31,031 nucleotides of DNA from assembly GCA_003427395.1 (NCBI GenBank), contig BFEA01000126.1, positions 920,344 through 951,374 on the forward strand, read 5' to 3'. This document shows, one piece after another, positions 1-8,246 of this stretch. The DNA is from Chara braunii (lineage: Eukaryota > Streptophyta > Charophyceae > Charales > Characeae). Made by a program: the position numbers and the translations under genes. Under the pieces are notes generated by a model. That model searched no databases. It was not told the origin of the DNA and saw nothing but the letters and a program-made list of their open reading frames with translations. Every line of letters begins with the position of its first letter. The stretch's first letter is position 1.

Positions 1-368
1 TCTCTCTCGCGCGCGCGCGCGCGTGCACACACTCCCTCGCGCACTCTCCCGCGCAACGCAGCTCCCGCGTGCGTGCACACACACACACACATCACACACA
101 CACATCACACACACACGCGCGCACAAACTGACACACACACGCACACACGCACACACGCACACACGCACACACACACACACACGCACACACACACTCACAC
201 ACGCACACACACACACCTCTCTTTCTCGCGCGCGCACGCACACACACACACACACATCACACACACACGCGCGCACAAGCTCACACACACACACACACAC
301 ACACACGCACATGCACGCACGCACACACACACACACACGCACACACACACACACACACACGCACACAC
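1..368. repeat. CA/CG-rich microsatellite
   Basis: Almost uninterrupted CA dinucleotide repeat with CG-rich interruptions, a short CTCTCT start and a short run of AATC units near the end (about 369-395). Both long plus-strand frames across it are His/Thr repeats from the dinucleotide and are not genes. Basis: seen directly. Confidence 0.97.
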
Positions 369-720
369 TCAATCAATCAATCACTCAATCAATCAAACCT
401 TTTTTTTTCTTTTTTTCTTTTAAAATTTTGCATCTGCATTTTTTTTAAACACCTCATTTCCCTCTAAAAAACCAAAATCCAATTCTAAAAAAAATACAAG
501 TGTACTCAGGGACCATATATCTCATGATAAAAAATGGCAAAAAAAAATTTCTGCTTTTCTTTATATATATATTATTTTAATTTTGTTTAAATAGATTTTA
601 GTTTTTGATTTTTTAAAAATCTTAAATATAGGAGTGTAGGGTTTTTCAAGCTCTACACCCCCATATATATATATATATATATATATTACGTATTTTTAGG
701 GAGGAAAAAAAAATATTGAA
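369..720. repeat. AT-rich stretch with hairpin and TA microsatellite
   Basis: No gene. T and A homopolymers dominate. An imperfect inverted repeat lies at about 630-662 (GGAGTGTAG against CTACACCCCC around a TTTTTCAAG loop), followed by a TA microsatellite at 663-687. A similar hairpin with different bases lies at about 5619-5656, near the right end of the hAT-like element, so the two AT-rich tracts may be related ends of similar elements. The relationship is inferred from layout only. Confidence 0.7.
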
Positions 721-724
721 AAAC

Positions 725-811
725 CAGACCGCGGACTGGGCCTCCTCGGCCATGGCCGCGGCCGAGAATCTCGGCCGCAGCGGCCGAAATGCCCGCGGCC
801 TAGGCCGCGGG
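725..811. repeat. GC-rich palindrome cluster
   Basis: Dense CGGCCG/CCGCGG motifs. A perfect 20-bp palindrome centred on CCTAGG occupies 792-811, and a second inverted repeat pairs 755-766 with 770-781 around a 3-base loop. The cluster ends where the gag fragment begins, so it may be the subterminal part of a transposable element inserted in that gag. The other end would lie left of the window. Confidence 0.75.
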
Positions 812-813
812 TG

Positions 814-1362
814 TCACATAGGTTGTTGCTGTTGTTGTTGATGTTGTGCTGCTGCGCTGATGGCGGTTGTTAAGGTTGAAGACTTTTTTTGCTGTGTATG
901 CCTCAACTGTCGTCCAGTGTGCGTGTGCACAATCTGCATCGTGTTGTTCCACATTACCTCCCTCATTGTACACAGCATTAAGTTAGCCAGGTCACTCCTT
1001 TCTGCCTCCGCCGGTGTCGGATCCGTCTGCTTGTCCGTAGGCACAAAAACCATGCCTTAGAGTGGTGTTGTCCACAGACTCTCATTCTAAATCAGAGACT
1101 CAGTGCTGGCGGCGTTCCGCTTGTCCTGAGCCCTGGCATCAGCCTCAACACTCCGCCGAGCTTGGGCTTCCGCCATTTGGGCAATCCGCCGACGTTCTGC
1201 TTTTGCTGCCTCCTGTTGTGCCTTTGTTGTGGCAACGGCATCTGTGAATGCTTGCACCCGCTGAAGGTAAGCTGCCAAAGTCTCGTGGTCCCCTTGGACC
1301 GGACAGGTGGGAAGGACCCCTCGCGCCACGTCTGTCACCCGCGGGAGGGTTGGTCGGGGCTC
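814..1362 (-). pseudogene. Broken gag N-terminal fragment of an LTR retrotransposon
   Basis: The minus-strand frame opens after a TAG at 1363-1365 and runs, without shifting, through two in-frame stops (TAG at 1087-1089 and a TAA at about 1057-1059) to a TGA next to the GC-rich palindromes. The first part is a long Ala/Gln/Arg/Glu-rich segment typical of a gag coiled coil. The second starts with MVFVPTDKQTDPTPAEAER and ends in a poly-Gln tract. There is no ATG before the coiled-coil part; the first in-frame candidate there is GTG at 1336-1338. Assignment to gag rests on the coiled-coil, charged and Gln-rich character, the gypsy setting, and recollection of similar charophyte gag proteins. No zinc knuckle or pol follows before the break at 813. 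It is truncated and inactive. Confidence 0.55.
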
Positions 1363-1745
1363 CTATAACCTTCACAATCCACGTTAGTCCATATCCACCC
1401 AAAAATAAATCGTGACTGACCCTGGACACACGCATGCGTTTTTCACAAGTCATCGTCTGGCAGGAATAAAACAATCATTTGCATTCATTCCAAAATAATA
1501 GGGCTTACAACGCTACTTCCGGCCTCATGAGTAAATCTCGGTTTTAAGTCAGGAAAATTGGTTTGAGTCTTGACAGATCTCGCCAGCAGCTTGGGTCTTA
1601 TTATTCTTCCGATCGGGTGTCACCGGTACCGTGCTCGTCGATCCTAAGGAACTGTGCTCGAACTCTCCGTATCAAAGGTTGCTTCTCGCGCCCACTGGGG
1701 CCAGAGCTCAAGGTCAACGGTAACCATACCTTCCTGCGTTGTTGT
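1339..1745. repeat. Direct repeat copy 1 (about 400 bp)
   Basis: This segment reappears as a diverged copy at 2345-2752 in the same orientation. Shared blocks include the GGAGGGTTGG-CGGGGCTCC segment, CCACGTTAGTCCA, ACAAGTCA-CGTCTG, AATAATAGGG, CCGGGTGTC and CCGCTGGGGCCA-like blocks. On the minus strand it lies immediately before the gag fragment and its edge overlaps the first gag codons, so it may be LTR-end or leader sequence. Basis: repeat seen directly; role inferred. Confidence 0.8.
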
Positions 1746-1865
1746 CCTCACTCCTAAGGGGTCCCTCAGCGGACCTTGGATACACCAAGTCCTGATCTCA
1801 CAGGCAAGTCACATTTTGCAATGCCCCTTCTCAGAGGTCCGGCTCACTATGTCTCCCCTTCTGAA

Positions 1866-2040
1866 AGCCCGGATCACAAAGTACATCTTCGGAAAGCCCG
1901 GTTCACAAGGTACCTCTTCTGAAGGCCCGGTTCACAAAGTACCCTTTCAGAAAGCCCGGTTCACAAAGTACCATTTCAGAAAGCCCGATTCACAAAGTAC
2001 CCTTTCAGAAAGCTCGATTCACAAAGTACTAGTTCGAATG
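1866..2040. repeat. 29-bp tandem repeat
   Basis: About six units of a 29-bp motif (CCCGGTTCACAAAGTACC followed by a TTTCAGAAAG-like part). Successive CCCG landmarks fall at 1868, 1897, 1926, 1955 and 1984, exactly 29 apart. Units diverge toward the right. The period is not a multiple of three. Confidence 0.9.
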
Positions 2041-2170
2041 CCTCGGTTCACAATATCCCTGTTCGAACGTCTCGGCCCTCCGTGCACTCATCCAATTCGC
2101 CTGGTTTCCAAAGTACCCGTTCAAGCGTGTCGATTCCCAATGCGCCTGCTAAAACAGCCCGGTCTCCACA

Positions 2171-2270
2171 GTGCTCGTATAACGTGTTCTTGACAGAGCG
2201 CGCCCCGGTACCAGTGCTCGTACAACATGTTCTTGACAGAGCGAGCCTTTTGCAGCGCCCCGGTACCATG
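2171..2270. repeat. Two-copy tandem repeat
   Basis: A segment beginning GTGCTCGTA-AAC-TGTTCTTGACAGAGCG at 2171 is repeated from 2214. Both copies end in a CGCCCCGGTACCA block; the second carries about 12 extra bases. A related GCAGCGCCCCAGTACC block recurs at about 7470-7487, linking the two ends of the GC-rich block. Confidence 0.75.
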
Positions 2271-2344
2271 GCTCTCTCGAGACTGTGCCCGGTGTCGACC
2301 GGTAGAAGGGGTCTGCCGACACGCCACCCAAACCCTATACCTCG

Positions 2345-2752
2345 CGCCGCGTTTGTCACCTGAGGGAGGGTTGGACGGGGCTCCCGTAACCTGCACAAAC
2401 CACGTTAGTCCACCACAAAAGCAAGGACCGAAACAGATCGAAAAAAATGCGCGAACAAATCACAAGTCACCGTCTGAGAGGAATAAATAGAATGTCTTCA
2501 TTCAGTCCAGAATAATAGGGTGTGTAACACTAGTTCCAGCCTCGACCGTATGTCTCGCCCCTATGTCTGGGAAATCTATTTGGGTGCCTATGGATCTAGT
2601 CATCAGCCTGGGCCTGATCCTCCTTCGGACCGGGTGTCGCTGGTAACGTGCCCGTCGGTCCCAAGGGATGGTGCTAGAATTCTCCGTTTCTGAAGTTGCC
2701 TCTCTGGCCCGCTGGGGCCAAAGCACAAGGTCTACCTTGACCATGCCTCCAA
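2345..2752. repeat. Direct repeat copy 2 (about 400 bp)
   Basis: Diverged second copy of 1339-1745, about 1.0 kb downstream in the same orientation. On the minus strand its edge still encodes EPRPTLP-VT-ARG-like residues matching the start of the gag frame at copy 1, but the frame then runs into unrelated repeat sequence. Probably a duplicated LTR-end or leader plus the first gag codons. Confidence 0.75.
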
Positions 2753-2774
2753 GGTCCGGATCGAAATATACCTC

Positions 2775-3115
2775 TCCCGAATGCCTGGTTCAGAACGCGC
2801 CTCTCCGGGTTGTGCCCCCTCGAGGAAGTGCCTCTTCGAGGTGTGCCCCTTCGAGGTGCGCCTCTTCAGATTGTGCCTCTTCGGTATGTGCCTCTTCGGA
2901 ACGTACCTCTTCGGAATGTACCTGTTCGGGATGTACCTCTTCGGAATGCGCCTCTTCCGGCTGCGCCTCTTCGGGATATACCTCTTCGGAACGTGCCTCT
3001 TCGGGATATGCCTCTTCGGAGTGTACCTCTTCGGAATGTACCTGTTCGGGATGTACCTCTTCGGGGTGTGCCTCTTCGGGATGTGCCTCTTCGGAATGTG
3101 CCTTGTTGGGATGCG
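2775..3115. repeat. 15-bp tandem repeat with 120-bp higher order
   Basis: More than 15 units of a 15-bp motif (TGCCTCTTCGGAATG-like). A distinctive pair of variant units (CCTGTTCGGG) recurs at 2921 and 3041, exactly 120 bp or eight units apart, which shows higher-order duplication. Because 15 is a multiple of three and the motif lacks stops, all three plus frames and one minus frame stay open. I treat those frames as by-products. Confidence 0.92.
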
Positions 3116-3199
3116 CCTATAGTGTCCGTCCGTGTGCTCTTGAGTGCGCCCTGCTGGGGTGCATCCTTAGTGTCCCGTCTCTGTTCGTGTTGTACCTGA

Positions 3200-3582
3200 A
3201 AGAGTCTGTCTCGCCCTGTGGTCTGACTGCGCCCAAAAAGCCCGTTTCGCTCGGTGATTGTGCCCAAATGACCCGTCACGCCCGGCGGTCTGACTGCGCC
3301 CAATAGGCCCGTTCCGCCCGGCGATCCGACTGCGCCCAAATGGTCTGTTACGCCCGGCGGTCTGACTGCGCCCAATAGGCCCATTCCGCCCGGCGATCCG
3401 ACTGCACCCAAATGGCCTGTTACGCCCAGCGGTCTGACTGCGCCCAATAGGCCCGTTCCGCCCGGTGATCCGACTGGGCCCAAATGGCCCGTTACGCCCG
3501 GCGGTCTAACTACGACCAATAGGCCCGTTCCGCCCGGTGGTCTGACTGGGCCCAATAGGCCCGTTCCGCTCAGTGATCCGAG
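3200..3582. repeat. 36-bp tandem repeat, left part
   Basis: About ten units of a 36-bp motif (CCCGGCGGTCTGACTGCGCC then CAATAGGCCCGTTCCG). Two alternating variants (CAATAGGCCCGTTCCG and CAAATGGCCTGTTACG) give a 72-bp higher-order unit. The array is cut at 3582 by the hAT-like element and resumes in register at 5819. The minus-strand frame is open (12-residue Gly/Pro repeat), which follows from the period. Confidence 0.93.
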
Positions 3583-3979
3583 CTGTGTGTCCTATGAACG
3601 GAGAACGGGCGAAATTCAACGCTGTTGAACCCGTTCAAAGGGCCCGGGGGCCCCGTTAAATCGCGTTTAACGCGAAAACGGGGGTGTTCCGTTCAATTTT
3701 GAAAAACGAAACCGGCGCGTTGGGCCTCAAACACGTAGCCCTACGCGCCCAAAAACTAAAAACAAGAAAAAAATAAATAAAATTTGACCCCTACTAACAG
3801 GGTGGGGTGGCCAAACATTCCCCTCCCTCCCGAAATTCAAACTGCAAGAGGGTAAAAAGTAAGGGCCACCCCATACCCCAAGACTGTGAGCACATGTGTG
3901 TGCNTGTGGGTGCANGTCCTNCTTTTTTTTTTTTTTTTTTTTTTANAAATGCTGCAATCTGGTCGTACAGTCTCATTCC

Positions 3980-4011
3980 GAAGGGTCCCTACGGAATAGC
4001 AAGGACCCTTC
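3980..4011. repeat. Small perfect hairpin
   Basis: GAAGGGTCC at 3980-3988 pairs exactly with GGACCCTTC at 4003-4011, loop 14 bases. It lies just right of a poly-T run (3922-3944) flanked by four unresolved N bases. No gene is attached. The following 4020-4790 region holds poly-T at 4307-4333 and no supported gene. Confidence 0.8.
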
Positions 4012-4301
4012 GTGCAGCAAAGACTTGGAGACTGCCTTTGTGGCCTGAGAATATATAGTCTGGATTCGAATTCAGGTCTGTGCAGCAAAGTTATGGGTCA
4101 CTAATTCTCAATTTTCTCGTTTTTTTTTGTTTCTCTTCTTTCTTTTGTTTTCCCGTTTTTCTTTTGTTTTCTGATTTTTCTTCTGTTTTTTTCTCGATTT
4201 TTTTTTTTTAGGAATACGTGCAGTGGCCCTAAGGGCCTCTACTCACCACATGCACAGGAGACAAAACATATGGCGATGCATTATTCCACGTTCTAGCAGA
4301 A

Positions 4302-4333
<32 letters not shown>

Positions 4334-4799
4334 GAAAGCCCAGGGTTTTGTAGAGGCCAAGGACCAGACTCCCTGTCCCTACTATCCTACCTCAGTGTGA
4401 CCAGCACTCAGGACCATCACCCTACCAGTATTGAGGGCAACTTCGACCAGACAGCAATGACAAGCACCAAGGGCGCGGTCCCACTAGCAACGGGATCGAC
4501 TAGAAACGAGTTTGTGGGGCAGTTGAGTGACCCAAATCCTGCCATGCAGTACTTGTGATCCCACGGTCAGTGCAAAGAAAGCTTCCCGCCTGAATCTTTT
4601 CAATCGGTTGGGGGTGTGGCCAACCACAAATGAGGTTGGGGTCGGCCTTAGCCCACTGGATAGAAGATATTCAGCATTTTACTTGCTGTTGTGCAATTAT
4701 CTCATTGGGTGCAAACCTCCTTCAATCAGGGGGTATATGGAGGGTGTCAGGATCACTTCTGACAGAAGTCAATTTTGTTACAAGAAAATGTGGCGGTTA

Positions 4800-5279
4800 C
4801 TTCGTTCACTGTTTTTGCAACCACCACCATCAGATCATTTGTGATCTGAGGGCTGGGAAGCACTCTGCCGTGATTTCCGGTGGGAGGTCTCTGTTTCTTC
4901 TTTTTTTTTTGGCCTTTTTCCTGTTTCTCAGCCCAGAAATTTGTAATGAACCTGTCTGGCCCCTGCCACTCAGTGTCACACTGGATCGGCCACACTCCTA
5001 TCTGACTGCTAATGGGACCTCGCCCCAGGGGCATGGTCCCATTAGCAGACGGATTGGAGTGTGGCCGATCCAATGTGACACTGAGTGGCAGCGGCCTGAC
5101 AGGTTCATTACGAGTTTCTGGGCTGAGAAAATAGGAGAAAGGAAAAAAAAGAAAAAAAAGAAACAGAGACCTCCCATTGGAAATCACGGCAAAGTTTTCC
5201 CAGCCATCAGATCACAAATGATCTAGCCATCAGATCACAAATGATCTGATGGTGGTGGTTGCAACAACAGTGAACGAAG
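4800..5279. repeat. Large fold-back (inverted repeat), about 480 bp
   Basis: The left arm 4800-5019 and right arm 5035-5279 are imperfect inverted copies. Outer ends CTTCGTTCACTG and CAGTGAACGAAG are exact; inner ends CTAATGGGACC and GGTCCCATTAG flank a 15-base loop. Frames on opposite strands give nearly the same peptide (for example both contain LSVTLDRPHS and GVWPIQCDTEWQ), as expected of inverted arms rather than two genes. The right arm carries an exact 23-bp tandem duplication (5202-5224 and 5225-5247) containing the palindrome-like CAGATCACAAATGATCTG. No clear target duplication flanks it. Probably a fold-back MITE nested in the larger element. Confidence 0.9.
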
Positions 5280-5339
5280 CAGGCCAAATCAGGGAGTCTA
5301 TCCAGCAGGGAGTCTACCCAGCAAGATTACCTAAGCAAT

Positions 5340-5700
5340 GCAGGCCAAAAAAAATGTTGTTTATGGTTTTGATATTTTTAAAAATACACGAAGTTACAAA
5401 AAAAAACAAAAAAAAATATTTTCTTGTACATCTTTGAAAGATCTACAACCTTTCTATTTTATATTTTTTTTTCCTGTTTTTTTTTAGCCCTTAAAAAATC
5501 TTTGTGAAACCCAAAATAAAAAGACTCATGTCATTTCTTGTTTTTGTTTTTTTCATTGTGCTTACGTTTTTGATTTTTAAAAAGTATATTAAAAGCTCAA
5601 AAAATAAAAATAAAAATATGGAGTCGTAGGCCTTGAAAAGATATACGACCCCATATTTTTTGTTTTTTTTTCCAATTATGTTTTGCCTAGGAAAAAAATC
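5340..5700. other. AT-rich interior of the hAT-like element
   Basis: No gene. A/T homopolymers, with an inverted repeat at about 5619-5656 (ATGGAGTCGTAG against ACGACCCCAT). Comparable in layout to 440-690. Confidence 0.6.
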
Positions 5701-5818
5701 ATTGCGGACCCCGTTTTTCCCCGTCCAACGCGCGTTTGAATGGGCGTTGAACGCGAATTCAACGCGCATTCTAGAATTCAACGCGCAACCCGCGTTGAAT
5801 TCAAAATCGGACACACAG

Positions 5819-5990
5819 GATCCGAATGCGTCCAAATGGCCTGTTATGCCCGGCGGTCACACTGCCCCCAATAGGCCTGGTCCCCCCGGTGATCTGGCCG
5901 CGCCAAAAAAACCCTCTCGCTCCGATGATCTGCCCCCCGCTCGAAGAATCCATTCGGCCCGGTGATCTAAGACGCACCCAAAGGAGCCGT
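5819..5990. repeat. 36-bp tandem repeat, right part (degenerate)
   Basis: Continuation of the 36-bp array after the hAT-like insertion, starting in phase with the unit cut at 3582. Units are more diverged here than on the left and fade out by about 5990. Confidence 0.85.
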
Positions 5991-6294
5991 CTTGCCTGGT
6001 GCCCGGGCACGCCTGCCCCCACTCTCGGGCTTGCGCTGGTGTTCCCCTCTTCCGTGCTCAGTTGCGCACGGTACACCCCGGTGGCACGACTCTTCCCATT
6101 GTTCCGCGAGTGTGTGCAAGTGCTCGATGGCACTTCCTTCTGTCCCGATCCGCTGGACGAGGTCCGCGCTGGTACGCGCGGCTGTTCCCCGCTATTCCAA
6201 TCTCCTGCGCGGTGTGCGTGGGTGTCCCCCTCTTGTCCCGGTCCGCTGTGCGGCTGTCCCGATCTCCTGCGCGACTGTCACGATCTCCTGCGTG

Positions 6295-6630
6295 CGCAAC
6301 TTTCTATACGTGTCTACCCACAGCGCGCGGTTGTGCGCTCGTGTGCGCAGCTCCCCCACGTGTCCCTACCTATAGCGCGCGACTGTGCGCTGGTGTGTGC
6401 AGCTCCCCCGTGTGTCCCGATCTGCTGCGCGGCCGTCCCGATTTCCCGCGCGCACAGCTCTCCCTACGTGTCTACCCACAGCGCGAGGGTGTGCGCTCTT
6501 GTGCGCAGCTCCCCCGCGTGTCCCTACCTACTGCGCGCGAGTGTGCGCTAGTGTGCGCAGCTCCCCCTCGTGTCCCTACCTACTGCGCGCGAGTGTGCGC
6601 TAGTGTGCGCAACTCCCCCGCGTGTCCCGT
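6295..6630. repeat. 52-bp tandem repeat
   Basis: Units of about 52 bp containing GTGTCCCTACCTACTGCGCG and GTGTGCGCAGCTCCCCC. Landmarks TCCCTACC or TCCCGTTCC fall at 6521, 6573 and 6625, 52 apart, with earlier, more diverged units near 6312 and 6363. A longer unit with CCCGATCTGCTGCGCGG-type sequence is interspersed from about 6230 to 6470. The period is not a multiple of three. Confidence 0.88.
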
Positions 6631-6990
6631 TCCCGATTGAGTGCGGACGCGCGTTGATGAGGGTCGCTCCCTCGTGCGCGGGTGTATGCTTGTGCGCGCG
6701 GCTCTCCCGCGTCCCGTTCCCGATTGCGCACGGACGCGCGCTGACGAAGGCTGCTCCCTCGTGCGCGGGTGTGGTTTTGTGCGCGCGGCTTTCTCGCGTT
6801 CTGTTCCCGATTGTGCACAGACGCGCGCTGACGGAGGCTGCTCATTCGTGCGCGGATGTGGTTTTATGCGCACGACTCTCCCACGTCTCGTTCTGGATTG
6901 CGCACAGATGTGCGCTGAAGAAGGCTGCTCCCTCGTGCACGGGTGTGGTCTTGTGCGCGCGGCTCTCCCGCGTTCCTTCCCGCTGGTGCA
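6631..6990. repeat. 87-bp tandem repeat
   Basis: Four units of 87 bp; the (C/G)GATTG landmark lies at 6634, 6721, 6808 and 6895. Since 87 is 29 codons, a 371-residue plus-strand frame (6570-7685) stays open with four 29-residue Cys/Arg-rich repeats. I do not call it a gene: frames on the other strand stay open too, and no known domain is visible. Confidence 0.92.
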
Positions 6991-7026
6991 CGTGGCGGTG
7001 CGCTGGTGCGTGCCTGTGCGCCCTTG

Positions 7027-7240
7027 CTAGGAAGCTCGCGCGGGGGCTGTGCGCTGGTCCACATGCGCTCTGGGCTCGTGCGGGAGTCGTGTGCTGGAAC
7101 GCGCCCGTGTTTTGGAGCTTGCGCGGGGTTGCATGCTGGTGTGCACCCGCGCGCGCGTGCTTAGAAACCCTTGTAGGGGCTGTGCGCTGGCGCGCGCCGT
7201 GCGCACGTGCTCAGGGCTTGTGCGAGCGTGCTCGTCCACC
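7027..7240. repeat. Degenerate GC-rich tandem repeat (40-50 bp)
   Basis: Four to five loosely matching units beginning GCTCGCGCGGGGGCTGTGCG, GCTCGTGCGGGAGTCGTGTG, GCTTGCGCGGGGTTGCATGC and so on. They follow the 87-bp array directly. No gene. Confidence 0.65.
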
Positions 7241-7879
7241 CCTTACCGTGCTTGCCTGTGCTCCCGACCCCGCCTGCTCTGTCGTTCCTCTGTCCATGAT
7301 CCAGGAGCGCCTTTCTCCTCGTGCGTCCTCCACGCGTTCCCTGCCCTGTGCGCCTATGCCAGTGCATGCGAGAAGTGCCCGATCCCGGGTCCGGTTCTGC
7401 TTCAATGCTTTGCTGGGCCCTCCCTCGAAGTGTACCTCGGCCCTCGTGCGCACCGAGGCTGCCGATAAGTTGCAGCGCCCCAGTACCGGACCTGTGCCCG
7501 AGCTTGATTGGGCCCTCGAGGAGTTCCTGGTGAAGGGGGCCTTTTCCGTTGGGAACTGGGCCCTTTGTAGCGCCCTGGTACCGAGGCTACTCCCGAGCCT
7601 ATCCCGAGCCTATTCGGGCCTAGGCAGTCCCCAGGCTCAAGTGGTGCTGCCCCTTAGAGAAAATTTGACCAGGGCCCCCCAATAAGACCGGTCCCACCAT
7701 TTGCCCTCCAATGCCCGGACCCCATCCAGTTTTCGGTGTCGGTAGCCCGCCATTCGTAGCGTCAATCCGTCGCATGGTCGGTGAGTCCCAGTCAGGTAGA
7801 AACCGTCAAATAAGGATCTTGTCGCGCGCCTTCACAAGGGAAGTAAAGGGCGGCGTAGGGTTGGAGCCTCCCGACAGCA
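7241..7879. other. GC-rich, non-repetitive end of the repeat block
   Basis: No supported gene. It contains a GCGCCC-GTACC block (about 7470-7590) related to 2250-2270, tying it to the left part of the repeat block. If the poly-C at 7880-7894 is the polypurine tract of element A, this stretch is the start of the 3' LTR of A on the minus strand (first bases TGCTGTCGGG). That LTR would run left through the tandem repeats; its far end is not identified. Confidence 0.4.
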
Positions 7880-7894
7880 CCCCCCCCCCCCCCC
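7880..7894 (-). promoter_or_regulatory. Candidate polypurine tract of element A
   Basis: Fifteen C on the plus strand, read as poly-G on the minus strand, directly followed by TGCTGTCGGG. A purine run next to a TG start is the usual 3' LTR junction of gypsy elements, and it lies downstream of the A integrase in the right direction. No second copy of the LTR is in the window to confirm it. Confidence 0.45.
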
Positions 7895-8246
7895 ATTCTC
7901 GACGTCCCCGGCGAGCGATCTTGGTATATCAAGAAAAAGGTGGGAAATTGCTGACTCCTATGAAAGATCATCCTCTTTGTCTTCCTCGGACGTCTTTCTT
8001 TCGCTTCCCTTTCTTGCTTTACTTCTTCTTAGTCATCCTCTTCTTAATCCCTAGGCGTTTCTTTGCTCCGCTCCGTCTCTCCTGGCGGTGGTGCTTGTTT
8101 TCTTTTTTTTCTACCATTAGCACACTTCTAATGACTTCATTAAAATTACGCTTCCTCTCCCTTTTCGACGCAACTAACTTCACGACCTCATGCTTCCTTT
8201 TCGTCGTGGTTTTCCGTTGGCTATCTCGGAAACCTATGACTTTCTC

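Larger units (their letters stand above)
3583..5818. mobile_element. hAT-like non-autonomous DNA transposon, 2236 bp
   Basis: The ends are perfect 10-bp inverted repeats, CTGTGTGTCC at 3583-3592 and GGACACACAG at 5809-5818. The flanks are an 8-bp direct repeat with one mismatch, GATCCGAG (3575-3582) and GATCCGAA (5819-5826). Removing the element rejoins the 36-bp tandem array in phase, which is strong evidence for a discrete insertion. An 8-bp target duplication with short inverted ends is typical of hAT elements, but the terminal bases are not the classic hAT start, so the superfamily is inferred. Subterminal zones are full of AACGCG/CGCGTT and TTGAA motifs (3605-3700, 5725-5803). I see no transposase frame, so it would have to be moved in trans. 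Inside are poly-T runs, a hairpin at 3980-4011, an unassigned 4050-4790 stretch and the fold-back at 4800-5279. Confidence 0.8.

Noticed and set aside
23-448. 141-codon plus-strand frame in the CA repeat
   Set aside because: It is only the translation of a dinucleotide microsatellite.
2866-3555. 229-codon minus-strand Gly/Arg/Thr-rich frame
   Set aside because: It spans two different tandem arrays with periods 15 and 36, both multiples of three; no gene-like start or domain.
4280-4300. GTTCTAGCAGAA shared between 4287 and the right LTR at about 30997
   Set aside because: Only about 12 matching bases with unrelated flanks; probably chance or a tiny shared fragment.
6570-7685. 371-codon plus-strand frame with four 29-residue repeats
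   Set aside because: Its openness follows from an 87-bp, stop-poor tandem repeat; the opposite strand is also open and no domain is visible.
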